NCBI GenBank assembly: GCA_029204225.1
Contig: CM055098.1
Span: 1,799,106 to 1,863,105, forward strand
DNA: 64,000 nt
Reading direction: 5' to 3'
Source of the DNA: Diphasiastrum complanatum
Taxonomy: Eukaryota > Streptophyta > Lycopodiopsida > Lycopodiales > Lycopodiaceae
The notes beneath the pieces were generated by a model. The model was given only the letters and a program-made list of their open reading frames with translations, had not been told where the DNA came from and searched no databases. The translations under genes and the position numbers were made by a program. Positions 10,401 to 22,175 of the stretch are shown here, piece by piece. The first letter of the stretch is position 1, and every line of letters starts with the position of its first letter.

Positions 10401-12217
10401 GTCTTGACAGACCATGAGAGTCTCAGATACCTTTGCAATCAACCTGAGCTTAGAGGTCGGAAAGCTCGTTGGGCAGAGTTGATGCAAGAGTTTGACATGT
10501 CTATCCGATATAGGCGTGGAAAATTCAATACAGTAGCAGATGCCCTTAGCAGAATGCCTATGATAAACGAACTGAGTTTTACTCAGATTCGTAATGAGTT
10601 ACTCGAGTCCTTGAGAGGGAAATGCCAGCATGATGCATTCTTCTCTATTATCTGGAACTCAGTCCAGAACAGACAGTTACAGACTCCAGAACCAGTTCCC
10701 GGGGCTGGTGCCAGTTCATCCAAGAATACGGCAGCTTCCGTTGAGGATGATGATGAGTCCGAGTATACGTCGTCAGATGACGTTGAGGATTCTGAGCCTG
10801 TATTACCCAAGCAAACCCTAGTGGTTGAGGGTCAGTTGACTCAAGGATTCAAATGGAAACAATATTCCATTCAGGATGAGTACTTGCTCTATAGAGATAG
10901 AGTATGTGTCCTCAGTTCAGAGGATTATAGGCAGTAGGTCCTATATGAATGTCATGACAATCCTAGTGCGGGACACCCAGGCATACAGAAGACCTATGAG
11001 CTTCTTCGTAGGCAATTTTTCTGGCCCAGTATGAAAAAGGACGTCCACCAGTATGTAAGCAGTTGCCAGAAATGTCAAGTAAATAAAGCAGAGCGTTTAA
11101 AGGCAGGAGGGTTGTTGCATCCCTTAGAAATACCAGCTGGTAAATGGGAGAGTATCTCCATGGATTTTATAGTAGGCCTGCCTAAAACCCAAAAGGGTAA
11201 TGACGCTATATGGGTCACAGTTGACCGTCTGACCAAAATGGCTCATTTTATTCCGACCAAAACAACCGTTAGAGCTCCAGAGTTAGCAAGGTTGTTTGTA
11301 GACGGGCTATTTAAATTGTACGGTCTACCTTCCGGCATAGTCAGCGACCGGGACAGTAAGTTTACTGGAAATTTTTGGAGGGCAGTATTCCATCATCTCC
11401 ATACTAAACTTAATATGAGTACCACCGACCATCCACAGACGGACGGTCAAACAGAAAGGGTAAATCAAGTGCTGGAGGATATGCTTCGTGCATACGTCAG
11501 CAAGAAGCAGACTAATTGGGAGGAGTATCTCTCGATATTAGAGTTTGCTTACAACAGTACCAAACATTGACCTACGGGATACAGCCCATTTATGCTGATG
11601 TACGGTTTTCAGCCACGCTCACCCACAGCTGTAGGGTTTAAACAAGAAAAAGTAAAGCAGCCAGAAACTTTTTAGAAGACCTAAACCAGATGATAGAACA
11701 TGCTAAGCGTAGCATTAGACAATCCCAGGATCGAGCCAGGCATTATGCAGATCCACACAGACGGGATGTGCAGTTCTCCACTGGTGAGAAAGTCTATTTG
11801 AGAGTCCCAGTTGACTCTAAAACCCTCAAATCAGGAGTGTGTGCTAAGTTGTCTCCAAGGTATTGTGGTCCCTTTACCATCAGTAGGAGACTAGGCGAGG
11901 TCACCTATGAACTAGAACTCTCACACAGCAGTAAGGTTTTTCCAGTCTTTCATGTAAGTCAGTTACGAAAAGCCTTAGCCAGATCAGACAATCTGGTAGG
12001 GGACAGTGTTCTAGTTCTCCCATTGGATCCTCAACAACCTCCACATGAACCAGAGGAGATTCTTGATAGTAGAGAGACGCAGACTTGTCATACTCTATAC
12101 CGAGAATATCTGGTTAAGTGGAATGATCAGCCTGTTGAGAATGCCACTTGGGAAAGAGGCAGCGTCCTTCGCAAGATTTTTCCAGACTTTGTCTTAGAGG
12201 ACCAAGACGGTTCTTAA
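7431..12217 (+). pseudogene. gag-pol of element 2 (three stops, one frameshift)
   Basis: Collinear with the intact 1592-codon frame at 43697-48475. All domains remain: gag with coiled coil, zinc knuckle ([14 protein letters not shown]), protease (VDDGATHN), RT with FLDD, RNase H, integrase with its DDE residues, and chromodomain. It is inactivated by a TAA at 7818-7820 in gag, a TAG at 10935-10937 before integrase, a TGA at 11568-11570, and a small deletion near 11652 that shifts frame. The longest open piece is 7905-10937 (1010 codons, late gag to the RNase H-integrase linker). These are point lesions in an otherwise well kept copy. Confidence 0.93.
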
Positions 12218-12228
12218 GGGGGAGGGAG

Positions 12229-12586
12229 TGTTACGAGCTCGTAACCAGTGCCGAACCCTAGAGAACGCAGATAGGTCAGATACCACAGTCAGGGTCGTGT
12301 CCATCGTACATGACCAACAGGGCAAGACAGTGTGAGTAGTGTGCCCTAGCACGGTCCATAGCCATGGCGGGCCTAACACAGCCTAGGGACCCTGTCAGCA
12401 GGATAGGGCCCCCAGTTGGGTCCCGACGTGCAGTCGGCCATGTCAGTGCCATGTGGCCGACACTTGGCAGTAGCATGCTACCAGTCCTCACACTGGGCTA
12501 GGAGGGGCTTACTCTATATCAGGGAGTAGGCAAGGTTGGGTGGATCAGTAAGTGTTTGCCCTACTGTGGTGTTAGGACTTATTACA
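12229..12586 (+). repeat. 3' LTR of element 2
   Basis: 358 bp, preceded by the polypurine tract AAGGGGGAGGGAG (12216-12228) that primes plus-strand synthesis. Differences from its 5' partner include CACGT to CATGT twice. Confidence 0.92.
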
Positions 12587-12591
12587 CTGTG

Positions 12592-13608
12592 CCTGGTACT
12601 AGGTTTATTACATGATCTACATCTCTGCTAGGTGGTAAACCATGCGGTAAATCTTCAGGAAAAACATCCTTAAATTTAGACAATAAAGTTTCTAATTTAC
12701 TTTTTGCTGTAAAGAACTAGAAATAGAAACTTCTGGAATAAACTGAAAGTCACATAAGAATACCTGATGGTCGTCCTCTCTGATTAGCTGACAGAGCTCT
12801 GAACTACAAACCATAGGGCTGTTGGGGACATCATGCTCTCCATGCAACTGGATTTCTCGGCCTTTATGCTGAAAGCTGAGGGTGTTCTCCTGATAATTTC
12901 TGTGGAGGGAAGGTCCTAAGCTGTAGAGCCAATCTCTCCCGAGAACAATATCTGTGCGATCTAGGTGCATTATTTGAAAGTTTATTTCATCTTGATACCC
13001 CTGAATACCAAGATTTAAACTACTTACCATAGTTTCCCAAATTTTTTTGTCTTCACCCTTAGCTAATGAAACTATGTACCCCACCACTTATAGGCCATGG
13101 GCCCTAGGGAAAGACTGGCCTCAATAGCTTGCAAATGGTCAGGGGTCTGTTTAAGAGCATGTATGTTCTTCCATTTGCTGAGGAAGGTTTGTGGAATATC
13201 TACGTTTCTATCCTTCTCTTCCCCAATAAAAGTAGGAGGCTTTAAGTCTTTAAAGTCACTGGGATGAGACCGCATAGGCTCACCCAAAATTGATGGAAGT
13301 GGAGCGGGGGACAACTGAGAGGTGGAGGGGAGGCTTCCTTTCGCGGAGCTCAAAATTAAGCTTTTGAGTTCGGCGAACGAGTCATCCACATTGGACTTGA
13401 AATTGGCTAAAGCCAGTTTCAGTTCATCCACCTCTGTTACCAAGTGGAGATACTGCTCCTTGGTAACCAATTCGTCGAGTTCTTCGGCAAATTGCTCTTG
13501 TTCTTCCACTTCCATGTGTTCTTTCCCCTTACTGAACCTCAGAGATTCCGTTTCTAATTCATCAATGCCTCTTGTCAGGGGTTGATCAGGTCCCAGAGAA
13601 GTGGTCAT
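12592..13608 (-). pseudogene. gag and protease-RT linker of element 3
   Basis: Starts at Met 13608 (MTTSLGPDQP) and runs through the acidic coiled-coil N-terminus to [10 protein letters not shown] at about 13085. It then jumps directly to [17 protein letters not shown]. The deletion removes late gag, the zinc knuckle and the protease active site. The remaining linker ([20 protein letters not shown]) breaks frame near 12690 and continues as debris to the element 2 insertion point at VPGTAP. Confidence 0.87.
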
Positions 13609-14361
13609 TTTCTGAGATAGAAAAGGAGTGCCTGACGTTTCTTCTTAAAAAGAAGTCAAAAAGACTAATTAAAACTGTACAAAGGAGGGAAAAGAAACTT
13701 AGCTCTTTCTAAAGACTGTACTTCCAAAAAGAGAATCAAGAAAAGCCCTCTTAGCTCTTCCGCAACTATTTGCAGACCTGCTGTTCGGAAAAATCAGCAA
13801 TCAGGGTGCCAAGATACAAATAAATCTTTGATCTTTCCTGCTCCCTACCCTTGCTGTCAGGTGTAGTGGTCTGCTGCTCTGAAAAACTCGAATTGGAAGC
13901 CACCAATCGATCTGAAAATCTGGGATTTTAAATAGACAACTGCTCGCTGGTCTGAGCTCAATCTGATTACTGCTTCTGATCTGGAAAATCCGAATCAAAG
14001 GCTAGAATTTATGAACAAAATCTGATTTGCTGTAAGGGTAACCCTCGCTGACTAGGAAACAGCTCTGTGGCTCCAAAAAACTCTGATTTGAAGCCAAAAA
14101 AGAATCCCAACTTCTGGATTTTCAAGAGCACCCTGGTCGCTGATCTGTCCTTTATCTGGTAACAAAAACTAGCCCAAAAACTTCTGAAAATCAGAGATGA
14201 ATCTACAATTAGCTTCCTCCCTGTCCAGCGCTGGCCCTGCTATCTTATTTCAGATTGAAATCCGCTCAGATTTGATAAATCTGCACCCGAAAATCCCCTT
14301 CCCTTTCTTAGCCATAGGCAGTGACCTGCCTCGCCCTACAGCCCTACACAGATCAGCGAGC
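13609..14361 (-). other. 5' leader of element 3
   Basis: Untranslated leader between gag and the lost primer site and LTR. It shares repeated words with the leaders of elements 1, 2 and the intact copy (the GATCAGCGAG and CTTCTGAAA(A)TC motifs), but is clearly diverged. No ORF of note. It ends at the (GA)n tract. Confidence 0.6.
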
Positions 14362-14367
14362 AGTCAG

Positions 14368-14370
<3 letters not shown>

Positions 14371-14411
<41 letters not shown>
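14371..14411. repeat. (GA)n microsatellite
   Basis: About 20 GA units that mark the joint between the truncated leader of element 3 and the truncated leader of element 5. Confidence 0.95.
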
Positions 14412-14414
<3 letters not shown>

Positions 14415-15388
14415 TATTAATGTCTTTTGGGCACCCGTGGGTGCATAAGACCAAAAAGAAAATATGTACAAGCAACAACGAGAGCATGATCCATAGGAGG
14501 ACATGGCTGTAAAATGCTATAAACTAGCTGTGGATGAAAGTAGAACAAAGTAGAAGTGAAATCCAGTGATGGGCTCTGAAACTCCTTCCTGTAGTGTGTA
14601 TGATCTCCAAAAGACAGCTCTAATACCAAATGTCAGACTCCAAATCTGAAACTTTGACTCAATACCTGGCATATCCAGTACACAGCGATTTGAAACTTCG
14701 ATCCCTAGTGATTTCATTGCATGTACAAACATCAGAAAGCATGACACATGGTGGAGCTGGCTGCCTTGTCTCTTGCCAACCTTTGCTGCATAGATTACGA
14801 TGAGGAATGCCTCTCTCTAGGCTCACCTATGCACAATCCTCAAGCACCCCTTAACCCTGACCCATCCTAACGTCGACACATGGTTAATTCCATGCACAGT
14901 CGACACTTACCTCTTGGTAGTACCCTGACACATGGGCAAGCAAGTAGAACGTGTCACTCATACATTGGACCAAGTGTCCCAGTGAGCATATGACACGTGT
15001 CATGTTGACCGGTCAACCATGACATGTGTCGCTCATTGATTGGGCCAACTGTCCTAATGAGCATATGACATGTGTCATGTTTGACCAATCAACCCTGATA
15101 TTTGTCACTCATTGACTGGACCAAGTCCCAGTGAGCATATGACATGTGTCATGTTGACTAGTCAACTCTTACGTTTTAGGAGGTCAGTCAAGCCACTCCT
15201 AATTAATGACCCAATACCCTACAACAAAGCAACATGCGACCTAGAGGCTCAAAAGCTTAATTAACAATTTCATTTAAATTTCTGTAACAAAGGTCACCAC
15301 AGGCCGGTGACTTAGCCATTTCTGTTTTTACAAAAAGTACATTTGTACATAAAACATTAAACAACTGGGATAGGGAGTGAAAGTTGTA
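14412..15388 (-). mobile_element. Element 5: LTR plus primer site of the element 4 family, minus strand
   Basis: The stretch 14631-15388 is the reverse complement of an LTR like the one at 23835-24430 (shared ends CTACAACTT...CTGACA). It lacks the first few LTR bases. On the minus strand it is followed by TGGTATTAGAGCT (14616-14628), a primer-site variant with one change from TGGTATCAGAGC, and about 200 bp of leader ending in (GA)n. This is therefore a truncated 5' end: LTR, primer site and leader only. Confidence 0.75.
14951..15168 (-). repeat. Three ~75 bp tandem units inside the element 5 LTR
   Basis: Units start at 14951, 15026 and 15102. Each has GTGTC(A/G)CTCAT, then GAGCATATGACA, then GTGTCATGTTGAC with a (C/T)GGTCAAC-type end. 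The plus-strand LTR at 23835 has a single unit, so the expansion is specific to this copy. They may be enhancer-like LTR subrepeats, a role inferred only from position. Confidence 0.8.
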
Positions 15389-15589
15389 GTGTCTTGATAT
15401 ATAACGATAATCAAAAGACAACTAATCTAACATGAAGTAAGTCATCATCGATATTGAGCTCTTATGAAGAGCACTACTGAAGTACAATAGCTCATGTCTC
15501 TATCTGTCTCTATTTGTCAACCATCTTGGAAATGGCTGTGATGGATGTGGTAGTGGTTTCCTCATCTCTAGATCTCTGTTGCCGAGCAC

Positions 15590-16090
15590 TATGTTTGTAA
15601 GGAGGTTGAGCACGAGGTTTGTGCTATCTCTGCTACTTCTACTACTACTACTAGGCTCTTGATATAGACAATGATAACCCCTTTGATCTCATAGCATCCT
15701 AGGCATCTGAATATAAATTGGTGCTCATCCTCAATTTCCTCAAGTGTGCACAACTGGCAAATCCTCTCTCCTTTGAAAGTGACCTGTCTCAAGGTATACT
15801 CAATGAGAGGAGACACGAAACTGCCCCAAAATCAATTTGAGCCCATGTGAAAGTCTCTAGACTAGATATTGCAGTAAAACTGAGTATCTTGCTCTGTCTG
15901 TCTCCAAGAATTGAGACATGTAGAATAATGGCTTCACCCCTTACTAACCATACCATTCCCTTTGGAGAAATAAACGGTAAAAGAAGTGATAGATGTATTG
16001 ATGGGTGCCCTCTAGAAGCTGAGATATAGATATACCAAGAGATCCCGATAATCGTGCTGCCTTGGAATACCAAGAAAGGTGGTGTCCCTA
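15590..16090 (-). pseudogene. 3' end of a LINE with zinc-finger (zf-RVT-like) tail
   Basis: Minus-strand frame 15589-15816 contains GERICQLCTLEEIEDEHQF and IFRCLGCYEIKG, the Cys-x2-Cys...His...Cys pattern found at the C-terminus of many plant LINE reverse transcriptases. Upstream (15800-16090) the frames are broken. Only the extreme 3' end of the element is recognisable. Confidence 0.6.
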
Positions 16091-16238
16091 ACTATAGAAC
16101 CCTCGATGAAAAAGTATTGCTCTTGAGTATCTATTAGTCTCCTCAATAAGTGCGAGCCACTGGAGGAAAATTTTCAAGCAGATTCTTGAGAGCATGATAA
16201 ACTGTGGTCGAGATATATTCACCCACTCTAGTGTTTCC

Positions 16239-16289
16239 ACCCGGTTCAGAATCGGATGAATCGGCATGAATCGTGGTTCTGAACCGGGT
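16239..16289. repeat. Perfect 13 bp stem hairpin
   Basis: ACCCGGTTCAGAA at 16239-16251 is complementary to TTCTGAACCGGGT at 16277-16289, with a 25 bp loop rich in GAATCGG words. The same words occur at the ends of the hAT element at 16748 and the MITE at 22923, so this may be a fragment of a related non-autonomous element. Confidence 0.7.
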
Positions 16290-16561
16290 CCTTTCCAAAA
16301 GAATCGGAAAAAATCAGCAATTTTTTATTTTTTGCATTCTTTTAGATATAATGCCAAAAAATATCTAATGTATTATGTATAATGTCTACAACGTGTCTAA
16401 AATCTTATAGATGCTAGATTCCTATTGAAAACATACATTTCAAAGTTCACTATTGCTGGTAGAAAGCTGAAGCCTGAAACCATGTCACAATTTAGTGTTC
16501 ACAAAATCACAAGTGCACATAACAATGTTGAATAGACACATTTCAACCTTCACAAATTAGA

Positions 16562-16747
16562 TTGCATGATTGGACTATGGCAGTTCTAATGCATGAGGGT
16601 AGGCCTGTGGCCCTTGAGAGCAAGAAGCTCAACTCTACATACAAGAATTATCCAACTCATGAGGAGTTGTATGCCATAGTCCACGCTCTGAAGGCATGGA
16701 GGCATTATTTGTATGGTGTGGAATTCTATGTGTACACAGACCACAAC
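16562..16747 (+). pseudogene. RNase H fragment of element 4
   Basis: Reads AVLMHEGRPVALESKKLN, then NYPTHEEELY-like residues with one base pattern of decay, [11 protein letters not shown] and VYTDH. It is cut just after the TDH motif by the hAT element. RNase H removes the RNA strand during reverse transcription. The same frame resumes at 22176 after one TSD copy. Confidence 0.85.
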
Positions 16748-16863
16748 CAAGGTTGCATCGAACCGCAGTTCGAACCACTGAATCGAACGGGTCCGATTCG
16801 AACGGTTCAAACCGATTGTTGCCAAAAAGCCCGAAAATGCCCTGTTTTGTGCCCGAGTTTCGA

Positions 16864-16865
<2 letters not shown>

Positions 16866-16917
<52 letters not shown>

Positions 16918-17399
16918 GTGCATTGAGATTGTAATGTGCATTGTGTGTTATGTGTGAGAGAGAGAGTGTGTGTGTGAGATATTGTGTGTGTGTGAGTCTT
17001 GAGATTTTTTTTTTTTGTGTGTGTGTGTGTGTGTGTGAGTGATTGTGTGTGAGAGTGTGTGTGTGAGTCTTGAAAGTTGAGATTTTGTGTGTGTGTGAGT
17101 GATTGTGTGTTAGTGTGTGTGACAGTGTGTGTGTTTTTGTGTGTCACAGTGTGTGTGAGACTTGAGTGATTGTTTCACGTGTGTGTGTGTGTGTGTGTGT
17201 GTGATATTTTGTGTGTGTGTACAGTGTGACATGTGTGTGTGTTGAAACTTGAATCTTGATGGGGTTCAGTGTGGGGCTTTGGCATTGTGAGAGGGGTGTG
17301 GGACCTCGGTAGTTAGAACTTAGCGGTTAGGGTTAGAACTTAGAAACTAGATTAGAATTTAGAATTTAGAATTTAGGGCTACATAGATATTAGAGACTC

Positions 17400-17481
<82 letters not shown>
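16866..17481. repeat. (GA)n and (GT)n-rich microsatellite block in the hAT left end
   Basis: (GA)n at about 16866-16915, irregular (GT)n with GTGTGAGT-type interruptions to about 17240, and a second pure (GA)n of about 79 bp at 17403-17481. Long minus-strand open frames here are only Thr-His or Ser-Leu translation of the repeat. Confidence 0.95.
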
Positions 17482-17482
<1 letters not shown>

Positions 17483-17818
17483 ACCATCGCCGCGGCCTAT
17501 GGCACATCGGGTACGAAGAGATGAACTTGCAGATACTGTCACCAGTCTTACACTGGATGTTAGTACAAGATTGCCCCTTGCATGCATGCTCCTGACACGC
17601 TACTCACTCCTGTTGCATCGGAGGAGGTTGGCCCTTCGAGGATGGGGCCCAACATAGAGGTAAACATTCAACTCTTACACTTCAAAGCTCAAACATTCAA
17701 ATTTCACATTGATCAAGTTTTAACTCACATCAAGTTTGAAGTTTCAAGTTCAGCGATCATTGATCTGAGATCATTTAAATTCTAATTTGTAAATTGTATT
17801 GTTTATCTTTTTTGGCAG

Positions 17819-20800
17819 ATCGAGATGCAGTGGCGGCGACACAGCCAAAGGCCACCACGTCACGCCCCCCAGTTGCCATCCGTGCACCTCTCGCTTCCCA
17901 TGACTCAGAGGACAGAGCTGCAGATGAGACAGGGCCTAGTACCCGACCTGACTCGCCTTCTGGTGCAGGATCCTCGACACCACCTCCAATCGTGACCATA
18001 CTGGCACCACATCATCCACCTGAGAGAGGGAGAGGTAGACAGGGCCGTACTACACAGCTGGGAGGTAGGGAGTACTATGTGTCTACCTTCGCTTCCAGAG
18101 CCATGGGAGAGGCAGAGGTTGCCGTTCGACAATTGTTCTACACCTGCGATCTGCCATTTCATCTGGCTAGGACCCCGACATGGAGGAGGGCGATGAGTGC
18201 AGTGAGTGCGATTGGGCAGGTGTGGCCGGGGCCATCTTGTGAGCACCTGGGGACGAAGGGACTTCTTGATAAGCGGGCTTCTGTTGACCAGAAGCTAGAG
18301 CCTCTCAGGAGGGCATGGGCCTAGTACGTACTACTATCCTTTTAAATTTATGCACCGTAAACTTTAAAGACTCTATGATGATTGATCATTGATATGTATT
18401 ATGTAGTATGTACATTGTAATTTGTACATTAAGTTTTCATACATTGTGGTGGCATTGCACAATGCATAGTACATACTTATTACTTGTTAATTGCAGCTAG
18501 CTATTTATGTTTAATCGTGAATCATGATTGTAATTTGTCAATTTTCAAATGATCATTCATCATTGAAATTTGCCATGAAATTTGAATTACGATCTCGGAT
18601 CTATCATCTTGTCTCGTCACTTGTGCAACACTGCAATGTGAGTCATGACTTGTCACCTGTGAACTTTCAACTAGGTATGGTTGCACCATCATATCTGATG
18701 GTTGGAACGATACGAGGAGGCCCCCCCCCACATAATGAATATCCTGGTGTCTTCGTGCATGGGGACGATGTTTCTCAGATCCATCGACACCTCTAGGGAG
18801 GCAGTCACGGGCGAGTACATGTTCTCACACATTCGAGCTGCCATTGAGGAGGTCCCGGACCACAACATGTTGTACAGGTATATATATTATACTTATTACA
18901 ATTTACTATAATGTTAAATGGTAATTTGTAAATGTTAATGTTCATTGTTCAATGGCGATTGATTAACAATGGACAATGGTTCACTAAGCACTTGAATTCG
19001 GAATTCCAAAGTCATGCACATTGCATTGTATGGTTGTGCAGGTGGTCACAGATAATGCATCAAACTGTGTCTCCATGGGTAGGCTCGTTAATGAGACCTA
19101 CCCCCACATCTTTTGGACACCTTGTGCTGCACGTTGCCTGGACTTGTTGGTCGAGGATGTGGCCAAGATTGCAAGGATTGCGGAGGTGGTGCGTACTGCA
19201 CGGTTCTTGGTGAGATTCCTCACCAAGAAGCCCAGGGTCCTGGCCATGTTCAGGAGACAGTCCACCTTGGATGTCTTGAGACCTGCCCCCACCAGGTATG
19301 CAAGTTGCAAGTTGCAACTTAAATTTGAATGCGCTTTTGTTGGTAAGTATTTACTGTTTAGTTAGTAGTTACTAGTAACTAAGTAACTTAGTAATGGCTA
19401 TTGTAGTTTGTAAATTTAGCACTCAGCACTGAATGTTCAATGTTCAATGTAGTATGTACTATATGTACCTACTAGTAACTACCTAGGCCCTACTCTTGAA
19501 TGTTCAATGCAATGCATCGTATTTCATGCATGTGCCATGTATTGTGTTGTCAGAAGTTAGAACTTGTCACTTATGCCCTGTGCAGGTTTGCATTTATGTT
19601 CCTGTCCTGGAACGACTGCTGAAAGTTCATCAGGGCTTGAGGCAGATGGTTGTTGCCGTTGACTGGGCGCAGTGGGGGCCATCACAAGAGCCAGAGATTC
19701 GAGCGGACCGTTATGTATTCACCATTTTGGGATGAGGCTTGATTTATTGTGGTGGGCCTATAGCCTATCTACACTGTCCTGTGCCTTACAGATCGAGAGG
19801 GCTGCACATTGGGCCTCTTGTACGAGTTCATGGACAGGCTGGGCGAGCAGTTGAGCCTTTGCACGACCATTAGCCCAGAGAGGTATATCAACATTCAAAT
19901 TTCAAATGTAGTATGTAGTATGTACTATATAGTATAATTATTAATGTGTCTTCAATCTTGATTCTTGCAGGCTTGCGGAGGTCCGAATCCTTTGGTTGAG
20001 CAGGTGGGAGTGGTTTTATAAGCCCCTACATGCCATGGCCCACATACTCCATCCACTTTGGAGGATGGAGGAGCAGTACACAGATAGGGAGCTCAGGGAT
20101 GGCGGGAATGCCTATATCTCTTGAGTTTATCCTGATGTACGCGAGCAGGATAACCTGCTGGATGAGCTCCAGATTTTCAGGCAGGAGACCTTGGAGTTCG
20201 CCACTGGCCCGACGCTTTTGAGACATGGAAATAAACTGACAATGGTCCATTATAGTTTAAATTTCACATTTTACTGCACAATTAGTCAATTATATTGTAA
20301 CTTGTTGGAACTTGGTTGCAACTTGCTAGTACTAATTGCCCCTTGAATTGTGATTTAGGCCAGCTACGTCCCGTGTCATGGTGGTCGAAGTTTGGGGTTG
20401 ATGTCCCCAAATTGCGTCGCCTTGCCATCAGGATTCTCTCATAGGACTGCACTACAGTCGCTTGTGAGAGAAACTGGAGTGTCCATTCCCTGATTCACAC
20501 GAAGAAGAGGAATCGACTCTCATCTGCACAGTTGGAGAGGTTGGTGGACGTACACGCCAACCTGAGACTTTTGGGTAGACTCCAGACCACTGCAGAGCCT
20601 ATCTAGGTAACTTGTAAGCCATAAATCATAATTTCTAAATTCTAATGTGATCCATCATCCCAGGACCCAGTTAGTAGATACTATTAACTAAATAGATCAT
20701 AGTAGACTGTAGCTAAATTTTAGCTTTTGTCGGCTTCCCAAATTTTGTCTTGATTTCAATGTGCATTGTGACATGTGCGTAGGTTAATCCCGATCTAATC

Positions 20801-21267
20801 GATGTGGCAAAGGTTCCAGAGTTACCACCGAGAGACCAGTCAGAGGAGGACATGTACGCATTCCTCCATGAGGAGGCCATGCAGAGTGCAGGTGAGAAAT
20901 TAGGATTGTCTAAGGTCTTGAATTAAATTTTCAAAGTTCGAACTAATTATTGTAATTTACTAATTTGCGGGCAATAATACGTTTGTCCCTCCTTGTGCGC
21001 ACTGTGCAGGACCTGTCACTCGAGCAAAGCGCAGGAGGAGGGCAGGAGAGGGTAGCAACTCCTGTGCTCACAACCCTGACGACAAGGACGAGTCTGAGTC
21101 TGAGGCATCGTCAGGGTCAGAGTCCTCAGAGGAGGAGTATGTGGATGAGGAGTCCGAGGAGGGTGGGGATGAGGATGAGGGGCATCATACCTCTTCCTCC
21201 AATGAGGATTTCGTAGCTGAGCCTGCCACTCGAGAGGCCACAGCAGGCTCCACAGCACCGAGGGCGT
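17819..21267 (+). pseudogene. hAT transposase, DUF659 and dimerisation domain, 8 putative exons, decayed
   Basis: Putative exons with AG/GT borders: 17819-18323, 18675-18877, 19042-19295, 19586-19881, from 19971 to about 20225, 20360-20605, 20783-20890, 21010-21267. Exon 1 has a disordered Pro/Ser region, then LFYTCDLPFHLARTPTW. Exon 2 has GCTIISDGWNDTRR and GTMFLRSIDTSREA. Exon 3 has VVTDNASNCVSMGRL and HIFWTPCAARCLDLL, the DUF659 catalytic-core words. Exon 4 has REGCTLGLLYEFMDRLGEQ, exon 5 RWEWFYKPLHAMAHILHP, exon 6 CERNWSVHSLIHTKKRNRL, the hAT C-terminal dimerisation helix. Exon 8 is strongly acidic. Lesions: a frame change at the run of nine C at 18721-18729, stops in exon 4, and a stop in exon 5. 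No BED finger is evident. The exon borders are inferred. Confidence 0.85.
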
Positions 21268-22175
21268 AGGAGAGCTGAGTGCTCACTGCTCATTGATGAT
21301 TGTACGTTAGATCATTGTAGTCTGTAGATGTCACTAGAAGAGCATTGACTCTTGAGCTGTTTACAACGTACACATCATGATTTATCATCAGACATGTCAC
21401 ATGTGGCATTACATTGGTGACCGGACTCATGAGGCACCTGACATATGTATTTACTATTATGTTATGAATCATGATATATTATGGATTCTAGTTTGAAGTT
21501 TCTGATTCCTGAAGTTAACTGTAGTCTGTTAGTCGATTATCTAACTAGTATTATCAGGATTCAGTAATTACTAATGGTTTAAACTATAAAGTTTTACAGT
21601 TTTGATTTTGGTATTTAATGTATTATATTAGTAGTTAGTAGTTACATATAGAATGTTCAATGTTGAATGATGAATGATGATGACAGATGTCAGATAAATC
21701 TAAGTTTCTAACCTAATTTTTTTTTGGCTTTCTAGTCACTAATAACTATTATCAGGATTCAGCTCTGAGCCCAAATTTCAGTTATACTCTTGAGTCCTAA
21801 TTTCTAAACCCTAAGTTCCAAATGTCAAGTTCCAACTCCACAGTCTCCTTAGCAAGCACTTAGCAGATCCTTGTACCCAGGATATGGTTACAAATTACAA
21901 CTTACTGCAGTTCTCTAAGCTCTTAACTTGGGTCATTCTGTTTTGATACGACAGGTTGATTATCCTGATATCTGTAAATTTTGAGGAAATTGTTTAGCTA
22001 TTAAGTATCTGTAGTATGTATAGTGAATGTATGACTTTTACATAAGAGAAAATTATTGTTTTTTGAAGAATGAAAAAAACAGGTTCAAACCATTTTCCGA
22101 TTGGAACCTGGCCTGGCGGTTCGAACCTCAAAGAATCGGTTCGAACCGGCCAGTTCGAATCGGGGTGTAACCTTG

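Larger units (their letters stand above)
6300..12586 (+). mobile_element. Family A chromovirus, element 2 (full-length, mutated), nested in element 3
   Basis: Complete structure: 358 bp LTRs at both ends, primer site, gag-pol and polypurine tract. The five bases CTGTG are present at 6295-6299 and again at 12587-12591, a perfect target duplication. The LTRs differ at about seven positions by eye, several of them C/T changes in CG contexts, so it is older than the element at 42545. The target is the pol gene of a minus-strand copy of the same family. Confidence 0.93.
5057..14361 (-). mobile_element. Family A chromovirus, element 3 (minus strand, split by element 2)
   Basis: Minus-strand copy in two blocks, 12592-14361 (leader, gag, protease-RT linker) and 5057-6294 (RT, RNase H). 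Removing element 2 and one copy of CTGTG joins the blocks at the VPGTAP codons just before RT. No LTR is left: the 5' side ends in a (GA)n tract at 14371 and the 3' side stops at 5057, where element 1 and then a LINE follow. Integrase and chromodomain are absent. It must be older than element 2. Confidence 0.87.
16748..22175 (+). mobile_element. hAT-superfamily DNA transposon, 5.4 kb
   Basis: Terminal inverted repeats start CAAGGTT at the left (16748) and end AACCTTG at the right (22175). The next bases hold GGTTCGAACC and GAATCGG words at both sides. The flanking 8 bp are ACCACAAC (16740-16747) and ACCATAAC (22176-22183), a target duplication with one change; 8 bp is the hAT hallmark. The left 1 kb is microsatellite-rich. 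Inside is an intron-containing DUF659-type transposase gene (17819-21267). The target is the RNase H of element 4. Confidence 0.9.

Noticed and set aside
16635-17147. 170-codon minus-strand frame rich in Thr-His and Ser-Leu
   Set aside because: Pure translation of (GT)n and (GA)n microsatellites within the hAT left end.
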